Positions 16,838 through 27,464 are shown, numbered from the stretch's first letter. The stretch is DNA of 64,000 nucleotides from DATAES01 sp963721305 (GCA_963721305.1 CAVRIR010000003.1:62001-126000); one strand, 5' to 3'. A program made the numbers and translations. The notes: a model not told the origin generated them from the letters alone.

Positions 16838-17669
16838 TCAGCCGTGGAGCGCGGCGATGACGCTTCCCGCGATAGCCACCGGATCCTGGAGCGGGCCGAA
16901 GTGGCCGAGGCTCGGATGCACCTCGAGCCGCCCGTGCGGTAGCGCGTCCACGATCGCGGGCCCGAACGTGGCCGGCGTCCACCCCTCTTCGGTTGTTCCG
17001 ATGGCGATCGTCATGGGTGTCTCGACTTCGGCGGCCGTCGTCAGATTGGGCTTGCCGTCGGCGCCGAACGTCGCCGCTTCGTACTCGGGAAGACACTTGA
17101 GCTGCACGGTGCCGTCGGCGAGCTCGCGGAAGCCGTGCTCGACGTACGCGAACAATGAATCGGCCCGCAGCTCGTTCAACGGTCGCCGGCTGGCGTAGCG
17201 GTGGAGCGCCGCCGCGGTGGACGGGAACGTCGCCCGCCGGTGGCGCGCGGTGTCCGCCATGGCCGTCGGTCCTGCAGGCAGCACGCCTTCGAGCGCGGGG
17301 ATCACGATGGGTTCGAAGTGGTACGCCGACCGCAGGGTGCCGGGCCGGCGTTGCTCCGCGAGCAGCGACGCGCCACCGCCCATCGAATGGCCGAACACGA
17401 AGATCGGCCGCGCGCCCAGTGCGTCGACGACCGCGATCAGGTCGTCGGCCATGCCCGCCCAGTCGAACCGTCCGTTGTCCGGCGCGGTGGAGTCGCCGTG
17501 GCCGCGGAAGTCGAGTGCCAGGACGTGGAAGTGCGACGCGAGCTGCGCGGCGAGCGGCTCGTACGCGCGCGGCATGAAAGCCGGTTGCATGACACAACAA
17601 CATCGGATCGCCGCTGCCGCCGAGATCGTGCACGACGATGGTCACGCCGTCGGTCGAGGACACGTGCAT
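16838..17669 (-). pseudogene. alpha/beta hydrolase, one frameshift in the printed sequence
   Basis: The N-terminus (MHVSSTDGVTIVVHDLGGSG, DPMLLCHATGFHA) and the rest (RAYEPLAAQLASHFHVLALD onward) are in different frames. Removing one base near 17571-17580 joins them into one hydrolase of about 276 aa. The nucleophile elbow GHSMGGG, the oxyanion-region LLCHATGF and a C-terminal HPSLGHFGPLQDP carrying the catalytic histidine are present. The substrate is unknown. The intact piece is 16838-17590. ATG 17669 is the start; it follows the MFS stop (17677) closely, so it is last in an acyl-CoA dehydrogenase-MFS-hydrolase operon. The break is probably sequence error. Confidence 0.7.
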
Positions 17670-17676
17670 CACGAGA

Positions 17677-18970
17677 TCATGGCTCGGCACCGGAGAGCTC
17701 GGAGACACTCTCGGCGACCGCGGCCTCCATGTCGCCCGCGCCGACGATCTCTTCCGTTGGCATTCGCCGGCACCGGGCGAGCCCCCACGCACCGGCGAGG
17801 AGGGCGGCGACAGCGCCGAGCCCGATGCCGTAGCGCGCGCCCCACTGTTGCGAGACGAGTCCAACGATCGGGGCGCCGATGGGTGTGCTGCCGAGGAACA
17901 GCACGGCCTGGAGCGCGAGCACGCGTCCGCGCATCTCGGGTGCGGACTCGATCTGCACGATCGCCGTCGATGCGGTCAGGAACGCGATGCTCGTGAGGCC
18001 GAGCACCGGGCCGAGGGTGTACGCGATCGCCTGGTTCGGTGCGAACGCCATCGCGGTGAGCGCGGCGCCGTAACCCAACGCGGCCAGCGCGACCGTGCGG
18101 ACGCTGATGGTCTTCCGGCGGGCAACGCTGAGCGCGCCGAAGAGCGCGCCGACGCTGACGACAGAGAACAGCACGGTGAACGTGGTGCCGGTGCCGTGCA
18201 GATCACGCGTGGTGAACAACGGGAACACGGTCTGGAAGTTGTACGACAGCGTTCCGACGACGCCCATCATCACGAGCGGTGTCCAGAGCTCGGGCGTCCG
18301 GCGCGGCGTACCGAAGGCCCTCGCGCACCTGTCCCTTGCCCCGCTGGGTCGGCCGCGCCGGTCGCAGCTCTTCCGTGCGCATCATCCACAACGCCGCGAG
18401 CACCGCGAGGTACGAGAGTCCGTCGACCAGGAAGCACCAGCCGAAGCCGACCGTCGCGACGAGCAAACCGGCGAGCGCGGGACCGACGACACGCGACGAG
18501 GTCATCAACGCGCTGTTCAGGCTCACGGCGTTGTTCATGTCGTCTTCCGGAACCATCTCGACGACGAACGCGCGCCGGGCCGGATTGTCGAACGCGGTCG
18601 TCGTACCGCCGATGAGCGCGACTGCGTAGACCGCGAGCACGGGCGGGTTGTGGCTGAACCCGAGGACGGCAAGCGTGAACGACTGCAGCATCGCGATGGT
18701 CTGCACGATCAGCAGCAACCGTCGCTTGTCGCTGCGGTCCGCCACCAGACCGGCCCACGGTCCGAGCAGCAGCACCGGACCGAACTGGGCGGCGGCGAGC
18801 GCGCCGAGGGCGATGCCGTTGTCCGTGAGTTGGAGGACGAGCAGCGTCTGCGCGACGAGCGTCAGCCAGTTGCCGACCTGCGAGATGAGCTGCCCGGTGA
18901 AGAAGAGCCTGAAGTTGCGGACCCGCAGCGACTTGAAGGTGTCGTGGAAGGCGGTGCGTACGGGGGTCAC
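17677..18970 (-). pseudogene. MFS transporter (EntS/MFS_3-like), one frameshift in the printed sequence
   Basis: The N-terminal half (18970 to about 18305) begins with a short basic leader and FRLFFTGQLISQVGNWLTL, then shows the cytoplasmic loop GLVADRSDKRRLL typical of MFS loop 2-3. The C-terminal half (from about 18298 to 17677) continues in another frame with VMMGVVGTLSYNFQTVFPLF and ends in SVSELSGAEP. One surplus base in the GGCGCGGCG run near 18299-18311 explains the break; the joined protein would be about 430 aa with 12 helices, normal for this drug/siderophore-exporter-like group. The start is 17 bp after the acyl-CoA dehydrogenase stop. Confidence 0.72.
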
Positions 18971-18986
18971 ACCTTCGTTGCGCCCG

Positions 18987-20321
18987 TCATGTGTTCTTGG
19001 GCAGCTCGGAGAACGGCACCGTGCGGTCGTTGCTCGGTTCCTTCGGCAGCCCGAGGACGCGCTCGCCGATGATGTTGCGCTGGACCTGGTCCGTGCCGCC
19101 GTAGATCGGTGGCGCCTGTGCGAACAACGCCATGCCCGTCACCATGGCGAGGAACGGGTTGCCGGTCGCCTCGTCGAGGATCGGCTGCTGCGCGTCGTCG
19201 TACGCGTGCAGCGTGCCGGCCGCGCCGACGATTCGCAGCCCGACGTCGCGGGACAGCCGCACCATCTCGCTCATCTGCAGCTTGGACAGGTTGGGCATCC
19301 CGGGGATGTCCTGTCCCGCGGCCTTCGCCGCCTTCAACCGCAGCGTGTTGAACCGCCCGATCTCGTTGAGCGTGTGCAGACGCACGAGGTCCTGGCGGAT
19401 CACCGGGTCCTGTGCCTTGCCGTTGCCCTTGGCGAGGTCGATCAGCAGCTTGCTGCTCGCACCGAACAGACCGCCACCGCCGCCACCGCCACGCCGTCGC
19501 GACTTGCCGGGAGTCGGGGCGAAGTCGCCGGCTCGCGAATCGAGCTGACCCGTCGACCGTTCCGGGCGTGGCGAGCCCTGCGCCGGCCGAGCCTCCGCCC
19601 GCGCCGAGCCCCGAGCGCTCGTGCATCAGAGTCGTGTTCGCGACGGCCCACCCGTTGTTGCGGTCACCCACGATCGCGGCATCCGGGACGCGGGCGTCGT
19701 TGAGGAACACCTCGTTGAACAGCGCGTGGCCGGTCAACTCCCGGAGCGGACGTACCTCGACACCGGGCTGGTGCATGTCGACGGCGAACCACGTGATGCC
19801 CTGGTGCTTCGGGACGTCCCAGATCCGTCCGCGCGATGAGCATGCCGAGGTCCGCGACCTGGCCGCCGGACGTCCACACCTTCTGACCGTTCGACGATCC
19901 ACTCGTCGCCGTCCTGGACCGCCCGGGTGGTCAGCCCGGCGAGGTCAGAGCCGGCGCCGGGCTCGCTGAACAGCTGGCACCACGCCTTCGCGCCCGTCAC
20001 GATCTCGGAGACGTACTGCTCGATCTGCTCCGGCGTGCCATGGGTCGCGATGGTCGGCGCCGCCAGCAGCAGCCCGAGCCCGGCGGGCGCGCCGAGTGCG
20101 CCGAAGTCGGTGATCTCCTGTTGCACCCTGACCGTGTCGTTGCGGGACAGGCCCCGCCCGTAGGCGTTGGCCGGCAACGAGGGCGCCGACCAGCCCGCCT
20201 CGCCGAGCCGCTTCCACCACTCCCGAACCGTCACGTCCGGATCCCAGTTGGACTCGAGCCACGCCCGAAGCTCGTCGATGAGCTCGTCCTGCGAGCTGGG
20301 GACGTCGATGGTTTCGGTCAT
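18987..20321 (-). pseudogene. acyl-CoA dehydrogenase, three frameshifts in the printed sequence
   Basis: Four consecutive pieces in shifted frames form one acyl-CoA dehydrogenase of about 440 aa. Piece 1 starts MTETIDVPSSQDELIDELRA at ATG 20321 and contains WCQLFSEPGAGSDLAGLTTR, the FAD/substrate region. Piece 2 reads NGQKVWTSGGQVADLGMLIA. Piece 3 reads KHQGITWFAVDMHQPGVEVR and DRNNGWAVANTTLMHERSGL. Piece 4 (18987 to about 19549) contains GTDQVQRNIIGERVLGLPKE at the C-terminus. Each join needs removal of one base: near 19889-19895, 19819-19823 and the CCC at 19549-19551. It probably oxidises an acyl-CoA or steroid/terpenoid-CoA; the substrate is not readable. Sequence error is likelier than decay. 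Confidence 0.75.
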
Positions 20322-20379
20322 CTCTCCATCTTGGCCGGTCTGCGCTCGCTTCAGACAAGCGACAGCCACCTCGCGGGGA

Positions 20380-21048
20380 TCAGCCGTCGTGGATCCAGAC
20401 CCGCAACGGCGCGAGCGGTTCGAAGCCCTGCCGGATCGCCGCTCGCAGCGCAACGCCGGTCTCGTACCCGACGACGGCCAGACCGGGGAACCGGGCCGCC
20501 GCGAAGCCGAGGCACGCCGACCACGCCGCGTCTTCGTGTCCGGGCGGGCAGAAGACGTTGCTGAGCCCGACGACGCCGTCGCTGCGGTTGAGCACGCCGC
20601 CCGCGTCGATGCCGTCGCGGGCAATGACGGCCACGTCCGGGCGATCGAGGAGCGCGTCGGGAACCGGTGCGTCGGCCGAGGCGCGCCACCGCGAGAGCAT
20701 CGTGGGGTTCGTGATCGTCGACCACCCGTCGTGTTCCGGCTCGCGTGCCTTCGCGGTGGACGGTTCCCGCCAGATCCACGTGGCGTCGAACAGCACCCGG
20801 AACCCGGTCGGCCCGAGATCGATCGTCGCAAAGCTGTCCTTCACCGACCGTCCCGGACGCGTCGTGTCGACGGCGGCAAGCACCTCGTCGACCGACGTCG
20901 ACGGGTCGAGCGTCACCACGTCGGGATAGAGGCGCGGCGGCCGATCGCAGCGCCAGAGCCGATCCTCGAACGACGTCGTGCGGCCATGTCCCGCACACAC
21001 CGCTTCGCACCATTCGGCGTTGTTGCGCGCCGCCCGCTCGACCGACAC
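20380..21048 (-). CDS. hypothetical protein, possibly GNAT acetyltransferase-like
   Basis: A protein of about 222 aa from a GTG at 21048. It begins SVERAARNNAEWCEAVCAGH, then RLYPDVVTLDPSTSVDEVL, WSTITNPTMLSRWRASADAP, and a C-terminal half with GLSNVFCPPG, SACLGFAAARFPGLAVVGYE and a closing FEPLAPLRVWIHDG. The last part resembles the acceptor half of GNAT acetyltransferases (glycine-containing turn, then a GF-x-PL-like end). I cannot name a substrate. The preceding 130 bp up to the TetR gene holds no other gene. Base composition is like its neighbours. Confidence 0.6.
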   Translation of the reverse strand: MSVERAARNNAEWCEAVCAGHGRTTSFEDRLWRCDRPPRLYPDVVTLDPSTSVDEVLAAVDTTRPGRSVKDSFATIDLGPTGFRVLFDATWIWREPSTAKAREPEHDGWSTITNPTMLSRWRASADAPVPDALLDRPDVAVIARDGIDAGGVLNRSDGVVGLSNVFCPPGHEDAAWSACLGFAAARFPGLAVVGYETGVALRAAIRQGFEPLAPLRVWIHDG

Positions 21049-21188
21049 GCCCGGATTCTGTCGTGTTCGCCAGATCCTGCGGCTGTTTTGCGCCCTTGGG
21101 CGTGGATCTGGCGATGTACACCGCGCGGGCCGATGACCCATCCGGGCGCGCGGCTCGTCTGCGAGCGCTGAGGTCGGTACGTCGGCAG

Positions 21189-21774
21189 TCAGCGCAGAAG
21201 CTGGTTGACGATGCGCTGGGGCAGGTCGGTGGCCCCGGGATCGTTGCGCACCGTCAGCGCGTGCCACAGCAGCGCGGGGCCGGCGTCGGCGAGCAGCTCG
21301 ATGTCGGTGTCGATGGGGAGGTCGCCGCGTTCGACGGCCGCGGCGACGATGCGACGGAGATGGGCGCGGCGACCCGCGACGAACACGCGGTCGAACTCCT
21401 CGCGCAGCTCCGGGTAGCGAGCCTTCTCGGCCGCGAACGCCGCCATGACCGGACCCTGAGCGCCCACCATGTTCTGGTGCAGGGCCTGCAGGATCGTGAG
21501 CAAGTCGGCGCGGAGGTCGCCGGTGTCGACGAGCGGCACGTCGAAGCAGACACGCCGGCTCAGTGCGTCGACGAGGATCTCGGCCTTGCCCGGCCAGCGC
21601 CGATAGACGGTGGCCTTGCCGACGCCGGCCTTCGCGGCGATGCCTTCGATGGACATGCCCGCGTAGCCCTCGTCGACCAGTGCGTCGAGCGTGGCGTCGA
21701 GGATGGCGCGGTCCGCCTCCTCTGATCGCGGGCGTCCTGCGCGGCGCGCTGACCGGCGATTCGGAGACGGTCAT
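21189..21774 (-). pseudogene. TetR-family regulator, one frameshift near the start
   Basis: The intact part (21189-21656) reads MSIEGIAAKAGVGKATVYRR, the TetR helix-turn-helix, followed by WPGKAEILVDALSRR and an all-alpha ligand domain. Upstream, GRPRSEEADRAILDATLDAL is in the same frame but has no start codon; a stop precedes it. The only suitable start is an ATG at 21774 in the next frame, overlapping the exporter stop (ATGA). Removing one base near 21736-21750 connects them into a protein of about 195 aa. It probably represses the DHA2 exporter operon in which it is the second gene. Confidence 0.72.
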
Positions 21775-23437
21775 GTCTCGGCGACCGTGGCCACGTCGAG
21801 CGAGGTCAGCTGTGGCTCGAACTCAGGCTCGTGTGCCTCGTCCTCCGCCGCCGTCTCTGCCCACGACATGTCGGCAGGCTCTTCGTTGGTGGCCCGGGAC
21901 GGCAGGAAGCGCAGGACCATCAGGCACGCGCACAGCATCAAGCCCGCCGCGATGAGCGCGGCGACGTGGAAGCCGTCGACGAAGCTCGTCTTCGCGGCGT
22001 CGACGATGCCCGGGGCCAGATGTTGGAGATCGGCGGGCAGCGTCTGCGCGACACCCGAGCGCGCTGCCGACCGAATCCTTCGCTGTGCTGACGACGTCGG
22101 CAGGCACGCCTGCGGGGACACGCTCGCGTGAAGTGCGACGTGTACTGCGACGACAGGATCGAGCCGAGCACTGCGACACCGAACGCGCCACCGACTTGTC
22201 GGGTGGTGTCGTTGACAGCGGAGCCGACGCCTGCCTTCGCCCGTGGCAGCGAACCCATGATCGAGTCGGTCGCGGGCGCCATGACGTTGCCCATGCCGAG
22301 CCCGAGCACCATCGACACGAGGATGACGACGAGCGTCGATGTGTTCGTGCCGAGCAGGGCGAACAGTGCGAACGAAACCGACACGATGAACAGTCCGGTC
22401 GCGACCACCCGCTTGTTGCCGAACCGCTGCACCCAGACGCTGCTCAACGGCGCGGCGACCATGATCGTCGCGGCCTGCGGGAGCAGCACCGCGCCGGCCT
22501 TGACCGTCGAGTAACCGAGCACCGACTGGAGGTACTGCGTGAGCAGGAACAACGTGCCGAACAGCGAGAAGAACGACACCATGATCGCTCCGCTCGCGAC
22601 GCTGAACCTCGGGTTCTGGAAGAAGTGGACGTTGAGCATCGGGCTCGGCGTGTGCAGCTCCCACAGCAGGAAGCCCGACGAGGAGCGCGACGCCGATCAC
22701 GAACCCGGCGAGCACGTCGGGCGCGGTCCAGCCGTGCGACGGCGCTTCGATCACCGCCCAGAGGAAGATGACGAGCCCGATGATCGAGAGCACGGCGCCG
22801 ACCGGGTCGAGCTTCGGTGCGGACGGATCGCGCGAGTCGGGGATCAGGAAGTAACCGGCGACGAGGCCGATGATCACGATCGGCACGTTGACCAGGAAGA
22901 TCGAGCCCCACCAGAAGTGCTCGAGCAGGATGCCTCCGGTGATCGGGCCGATGCCGAGACCGAGGGCCGACACGCCGGCCCAGATGCCGATGGCGCGGCC
23001 TCGCTCGGTGGGTTCGGTGAAGACGTTGGTCAGCACGGACAGCGTCGACGGCATGATGAACGCACCGCCGACGCCCATCAGTGAGCGGGTGAGGATCAGG
23101 ACGCTCGCGTTCGTCGCGAACGCGGAGAGCACGGACCCGAGGCCGAACACGGACAACCCGAAGGCGAGCGCCTTGTAACGACCGAAGCGGTCACCGAGGC
23201 TGCCGGCCGTCAGCAGCAGGCCGGCGAAGACGATCGTGTAGGCGTCGACGATCCACTGCAGCTGACTGCCCGATGCACCGAGGCCGCCCTCGCGCCGTGG
23301 TGTGCGCCATCGTCGGGCAGGGCGACGTTGAGGATCGTGTTGTCGAGCACGATCACGATCAGGCTCACGCACAGCACCAGCAGGATCAGCCAGCGCCGGT
23401 GATGCACGTACTCCTGGTCTTTGAGCTTTGCGCGCAC
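21771..23437 (-). pseudogene. DHA2-family (14-TM) MFS drug exporter, several frameshifts
   Basis: Pieces from different frames form a typical EmrB/QacA-type exporter of about 550 aa. It starts at GTG 23437 (RAKLKDQEYVHHRRWLILLV; DNTILNVALP, motif of this family). It continues with QLQWIVDAYTIVFAGLLLTA, GSLGDRFGRYKALAFGLSVF and MPSTLSVLTNVF, then PMLNVHFFQNPRFSVASGAI, and ends in EFEPQLTSLDVATVAET. Joins need one surplus base removed near 23286-23320 (two events), at 22674-22676, near 22113-22128, and at 22054-22056; three of these fall at or next to CCC or GGG runs. The family exports drugs by proton antiport. TetR follows with an ATGA overlap. Confidence 0.75.
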
Positions 23438-23526
23438 AGATCGTCCTCCAGCCCGCGAGACGGAACCGTCTCGTATTTATCGGTCAGCTTTGACGACAAC
23501 AACCTGTGCGCGGCAACGATTTCCGG

Positions 23527-24442
23527 ATGGCTGACGGCGAACTGGTCTTCGAACGCACACAGTGGGCAACGCTGCGGGCGAGCACACCGCTCGAACTGAA
23601 CGACGAGGACCTCGCTGAGCTGCGGGGGATCAACGAGCGACTCGACCTCGATGAAGTCGCCGACGTGTACTTGCCGCTGTCGCGGTTGCTGAGCCTGCAC
23701 GCGATCGCGACCGCGTGATCGCGACTCGGTGACCGACACGTTTCTCGGTGTCCTTCCCGCGCCACGGCCGTACATCATCGGTCTCGCGGGCAGCGTCGCT
23801 GTCGGCAAGAGCACGACGGCGCGCATCCTGCAAGCGTTGCTCGCGCGCTGGCCCGCCCATCCGAAGGTGGATCTCGTCACCACGGACGGGTTCCTGCACC
23901 CGAACCGCGAGCTCGCGGCGCGCGGGCTCACCGAACGCAAAGGGTTCCCGGAGAGTTACGACACCGCTGCGCTGGTCGCGTTCCTCGCCGCGTTGAAGCG
24001 CGGTGAGCCCGAGGTGAGCGCGCCGGTGTACTCACATGTTCGCTACGACATCGTTGACGGCGAAGAGCAGGTGCTGCGCACACCCGATGTCGTCATCGTC
24101 GAAGGGCTCAACGTCTTGCAGACGTCCAGGGGCGTCACGCGTCACGTGTCCGACTTCTTCGACTTCAGCATCTACGTCGATGCAGAAGAGCCCGACATCG
24201 AGCAGTGGTTCCTCGAACGGTTCTTCATGTTGCGTGAGACGGTCTTCGCGGATCCCGAGTCGTTCTTCCATCCGTATGCGTCGATGAACGAGGACCAGGC
24301 CGAGTCGTTCGCCCGCATGGTGTGGTCGACGATCAACGGCGTGAACCTGCGCGAGGAGATCCTGCCGACGCGTGCACGCGCCGATCTCGTCCTCGAGAAG
24401 GGCCGCGACCACCGCGTCCGCCGAGTCCGACTCCGCCGATAG
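23527..24442 (+). pseudogene. coaA: type I pantothenate kinase, one frameshift in the printed sequence
   Basis: Pantothenate kinase catalyses the first step of CoA synthesis. The N-terminal piece (ATG 23527 to a TGA at 23716-23718) reads RTQWATLRASTPLELNDEDL and DEVADVYLPLSRLLSLHA. From about 23720 a second frame carries the rest: IGLAGSVAVGKSTTARILQA (P-loop), LVTTDGFLHPN, RKGFPESYD-like text, PVYSHVRYDIVDGEEQ, VEGLNVLQTS and a C-terminal ILPTRARADLVLEKG. Together they give the normal length of about 305 aa. One surplus base near 23712-23718 explains the break. The enzyme is usually essential and no other copy is in this window, so error in the sequence is likely. Confidence 0.82.
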
Positions 24443-24491
24443 TCCGGGACGCCGCCGTCCCTCTCGTCCATTCGCTCGGTACCGTGCCGAT

Positions 24492-24872
24492 GTGGCGTAC
24501 CGCCTCGCCGCCGATGTCGTCGTGGCCGTGCACTTCGCCTACCTCGCCTTCATCATCGTCGGCGGGTGGCTCGCATGGCGATGGCCGCGGCTCGTCCCCT
24601 TCCATCTCGCGGCGGTGGTGGTCGGGTTCGTGAGCATCACGATCGGCTTCGACTGCCCCCTCACCAACGTCGAGCGCTGGCTACGCCGGCAAGGGGGACA
24701 GCAGCCGTACACGAACGGCTTCATCGACCACTACGTGAAGGGACACTTCTATCCCCACGGCTACGACGTTGTCGTGCAGCTTTCGATCGCGGCGATGGTC
24801 GTCGGCGCCTACGGGGCGATCTGGTTCCGCAGTCGCGGTCGCAGCACGCACTTGGTGTCGCATCCCGGATAG
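24492..24872 (+). CDS. DUF2784 family membrane protein
   Basis: A 126-aa membrane protein from GTG 24492 with three or four helices. It shows ADVVVAVHFAYLAFIIVGGW, the first helix of DUF2784. It continues with a core SITIGFDCPLTNVERWLRRQ, followed by GFIDHYVKGHFYPHGYD, which are the conserved loop residues of the family. The function is unknown. The open frame extends upstream to 24372 but that portion overlaps the pantothenate kinase end and has no family similarity. Confidence 0.82.
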   Translation: MAYRLAADVVVAVHFAYLAFIIVGGWLAWRWPRLVPFHLAAVVVGFVSITIGFDCPLTNVERWLRRQGGQQPYTNGFIDHYVKGHFYPHGYDVVVQLSIAAMVVGAYGAIWFRSRGRSTHLVSHPG

Positions 24873-24882
24873 CCCGGATGCC

Positions 24883-25527
24883 TCAAAGGGCGATCTCGTG
24901 CAGCGTCTGCACTCGCGGGATCCCTTCGGGATAGGGACAGTGGGCGGTCACGACGGAAGGGCACGCGACGACTCGCATGCCGGCCGCAACCGCCGCTTCG
25001 CAGCCGATGGCGGAGTCTTCGAGCACGAGGCAGGCGTGTGGTTGGACATCGAGCCGGCGCGCGACCTCGAGATAGATGTCGGGCGCGGGCTTGCCGTGCC
25101 GCACATCAGCGCGCGTGACGATGGCGTCGAATCGATCGAAGACGCCGTGCCGTCCGAGACGGCGCTCAAGCGTCGCGACGATGTTGCCCGTACCCAATCC
25201 GACCCGGAGTCCACGGCGGTGCGCAGCATCGAGCAGTTCTCGCACGCCAGGCAACAACGGCAATCGATCCTTGGCTTCGGTGACACGCGGTCGCAGCCGT
25301 TGCTCGAGATCGGACACCGATCGCCCGCAGGTCGTCGTGAGCAGTGCCTCCCATTGCTCGTCGGCATCGACACTGCCGAACAAGTGACCGAAGTCCGCGT
25401 AGGACATCGTGTGTCCCCACTCCGCGAGGATCTCGATGATGCCGTCGGCTTCGACGCGCTCGCTGTCGATGATCAGTCCATCGAAGTCGAAGATCAGCGC
25501 CTCGAGTCCGGAGCTCAGAACGTCCAC
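24883..25527 (-). CDS. HAD-superfamily hydrolase (beta-phosphoglucomutase/phosphatase-like)
   Basis: A 214-aa HAD hydrolase of subfamily IA. Motif I is LIFDFDGLIIDSE with the nucleophile at Asp14 and Asp16. A helical cap follows (about 25-90). Motif II is LGTGN, motif III a lysine in RHGKPAPDIYLEVARRL, and motif IV CLVLEDSAIGCEAAVAAG. It probably acts on a small phosphorylated metabolite. The GTG at 25527 is the annotated start. It is convergent with the DUF2784 gene (11 bp between stops). Two tRNA genes lie upstream on the same strand. Confidence 0.85.
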   Translation of the reverse strand: MDVLSSGLEALIFDFDGLIIDSERVEADGIIEILAEWGHTMSYADFGHLFGSVDADEQWEALLTTTCGRSVSDLEQRLRPRVTEAKDRLPLLPGVRELLDAAHRRGLRVGLGTGNIVATLERRLGRHGVFDRFDAIVTRADVRHGKPAPDIYLEVARRLDVQPHACLVLEDSAIGCEAAVAAGMRVVACPSVVTAHCPYPEGIPRVQTLHEIAL

Positions 25528-25601
25528 CGCACGTGAGTCTGGTCAACAACCCGCCGAACCTCAATCGAGAAACGACCGTCAGCGAAGCGCGAGAGACGAA
25601 G

Positions 25602-25672
<71 letters not shown>

Positions 25673-25915
25673 GGGTGTCGACAGACTTTGTACTACGGGT
25701 CGACCAGTCCGGCGGAGCAACGACCAACCGGTGCACAAGTGCCGCGTCTGGCGCTCGTCCGACGATACGAGCTCGATTCCGCGGGCCTGGTCGGCGGGTC
25801 CCTGGCGTACGCGTTGTGGTCGTCGAACGGCACCGGCTGAACGGCCGCGGCCGCGATCAACATCGTCGATCCTGCGCACCTCGTGTCGTTGACGATGTGG
25901 GACACCAACACGAAG

Positions 25916-25989
25916 TCGGGGAGGGGGGATTCGAACCCCCGGCCTCCTGCTCCCAAAGCAGGTGCGCTACCGAGCTGCGCTACTCCCCG
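25916..25989 (-). tRNA. tRNA-Pro (anticodon UGG)
   Basis: The minus strand begins CGGGGAGTAGCGCAGCTCGG and has the anticodon stem CCTGC/GCAGG around loop TTTGGGA, giving anticodon TGG. The T-arm has GGGTTCGAATCC, and the acceptor stem CGGGGAG/CTCCCCG closes perfectly. Discriminator is A. CCA is not encoded. Confidence 0.94.
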
Positions 25990-26042
25990 GGACCAGCGAG
26001 CGTAGAGGGACAGCGTGGTTCGGGACACCAGGAGGAGGCCGG

Positions 26043-26048
26043 TACACT
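26043..26048 (+). promoter_or_regulatory. candidate -10 box of the tig-clpP-clpX operon
   Basis: TACACT lies 9 nt before the GTG of trigger factor, with a TTCGGG 18 bp upstream as a possible -35 element. There is no obvious ribosome-binding site close to the GTG, so transcription may start at or just before it (leaderless). Confidence 0.4.
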
Positions 26049-26057
26049 CACGCCTCT

Positions 26058-27464
26058 GTGAAGGCCGTCGTCGAGCCCCTCGAGGGGAACCGGGTCAAGC
26101 TCTCCGTCGAGGTCGACGAGGCAGAATTCGAGCGCGACCTCGACGCCGCCTTCCGGCGCATCTCGCGCGAGGTCCGCCTGCCGGGGTTCCGGCCGGGCAA
26201 GGCACCCCGGCGCGTGCTCGAGGCGAAGCTCGGCAAAGACGTCGGTCGCGAAGAGGCGCTGCGCGACGCGTTGCCCAGCTACTACACGCAGGCGGTGCGC
26301 GAGAACGACGTCGACGTGATCGCTGCGCCCGAGATCGAGATCACGGCCGGCAAGGAGGAAGGTCCACTCAGCTTCGACGCCGTGGTCGAGGTGCGCCCCG
26401 TGATCTCGGTCGGCGGCTACGCGAACCTCAGAGTCGAGATCCCGCGGCCAGAGGCCTCCGACGAAGAGATCGACGCGCAGATCGAACGGCTCCGTCAGCA
26501 GTTCGGTGAGCTCAACACGGTCGACCGCGCGGTCCGCGACGACGACCATGTGACGATCACGATCAACGGCACCCGCGACGGCGAAGACGTCGCCGGGCTC
26601 CGGGCTGACGACTACCTGTACGAAGCCGGCAGCGGGTCGATCGCATCCGAGCTCGACGACAACCTGCGCGGTGCGAAGGTCGGTGACATCCTCGACTTCG
26701 ATGCGCAGCCGTCCGACCCCGACGAAGCGCCGGTGCACTTCAAGGTGATCGTGAAGGACGTCAAGGAGAAGGTGCTGCCCGACGTCACCGACGAGTGGGC
26801 GAACGACGTCTCCGAGTTCGACACGGTCGACGAACTCCGCGCGGATTTCGAGTCCCGCATCTCGCGGGTGCGCAAGATGCAGGCGACGCTCGCGGCGCGT
26901 GACGGCGCGGTTCGCTCGCTCGTCGACCTCGTCGAGGAAGACGCGCCCGAGCCGATGGTCGCCAACGAGGTGCAGCAACGGCTGCAAGAGCTCAGCCTCC
27001 GCCTGAGCGCGCAGGGGATCAGCGCCGAGCAGTACTTCGAAGCGACGGGGCAGAGCCAGCAGCAGTTGGTGGACGAGCTGCGTGAGCAGGCCGTCGAGGC
27101 CGTGAAGGCCGATCTCGCGATGCGCGCTGTGGCCGACGCGGAAGAGATCGAGGTCGACGAAGAAGAGCTCGACGACGAATTCGCGCGCGTCGCGGAGCGA
27201 CTGGGCGAGAAACCCGCGAAGGTGAGGCGCGACTTCGAGCGCGCTGAGCAGGTACCCGCGGTACGCTCCGACATCAGGAAGCGCAAGGCGCTCGACTGGT
27301 TGGTCGAACACGTCGAGCTGGTCGACGAGGACGGCGAACCTGTCGATCGTGAGTCGCTCACCATCGAAGACAGTGACTCCGCCGAGGCGTCCGACGACGA
27401 CATCGACGGTATCGACATGGACGAGATCGACATCGACGAAAGCGCAGAACAGGACTCCGAGTGA
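26058..27464 (+). CDS. tig: trigger factor, ribosome-associated chaperone
   Basis: A 468-aa trigger factor. The ribosome-binding N-terminal domain shows FRRISREVRLPGFRPGKAPR, containing the GFRxGKxP signature that docks on L23. A FKBP-type domain at about 155-245 contains DDHVTITINGTRDGED and DDNLRGAKVGDILDF. A helical chaperone domain follows. The last 45 residues are strongly acidic (Asp/Glu/Ser-rich), an extension not needed for the fold. It folds nascent chains and has peptidyl-prolyl isomerase activity. GTG 26058 is the start. The stop overlaps the clpP start (GTGA), giving a tig-clpP-clpX arrangement as in many bacteria. Confidence 0.95.
   Translation: MKAVVEPLEGNRVKLSVEVDEAEFERDLDAAFRRISREVRLPGFRPGKAPRRVLEAKLGKDVGREEALRDALPSYYTQAVRENDVDVIAAPEIEITAGKEEGPLSFDAVVEVRPVISVGGYANLRVEIPRPEASDEEIDAQIERLRQQFGELNTVDRAVRDDDHVTITINGTRDGEDVAGLRADDYLYEAGSGSIASELDDNLRGAKVGDILDFDAQPSDPDEAPVHFKVIVKDVKEKVLPDVTDEWANDVSEFDTVDELRADFESRISRVRKMQATLAARDGAVRSLVDLVEEDAPEPMVANEVQQRLQELSLRLSAQGISAEQYFEATGQSQQQLVDELREQAVEAVKADLAMRAVADAEEIEVDEEELDDEFARVAERLGEKPAKVRRDFERAEQVPAVRSDIRKRKALDWLVEHVELVDEDGEPVDRESLTIEDSDSAEASDDDIDGIDMDEIDIDESAEQDSE

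Noticed and set aside
25673..25915. Stretch between the two tRNA genes considered for a further tRNA or a small gene
   Set aside because: No cloverleaf or coding pattern is visible; the open frames here are short.
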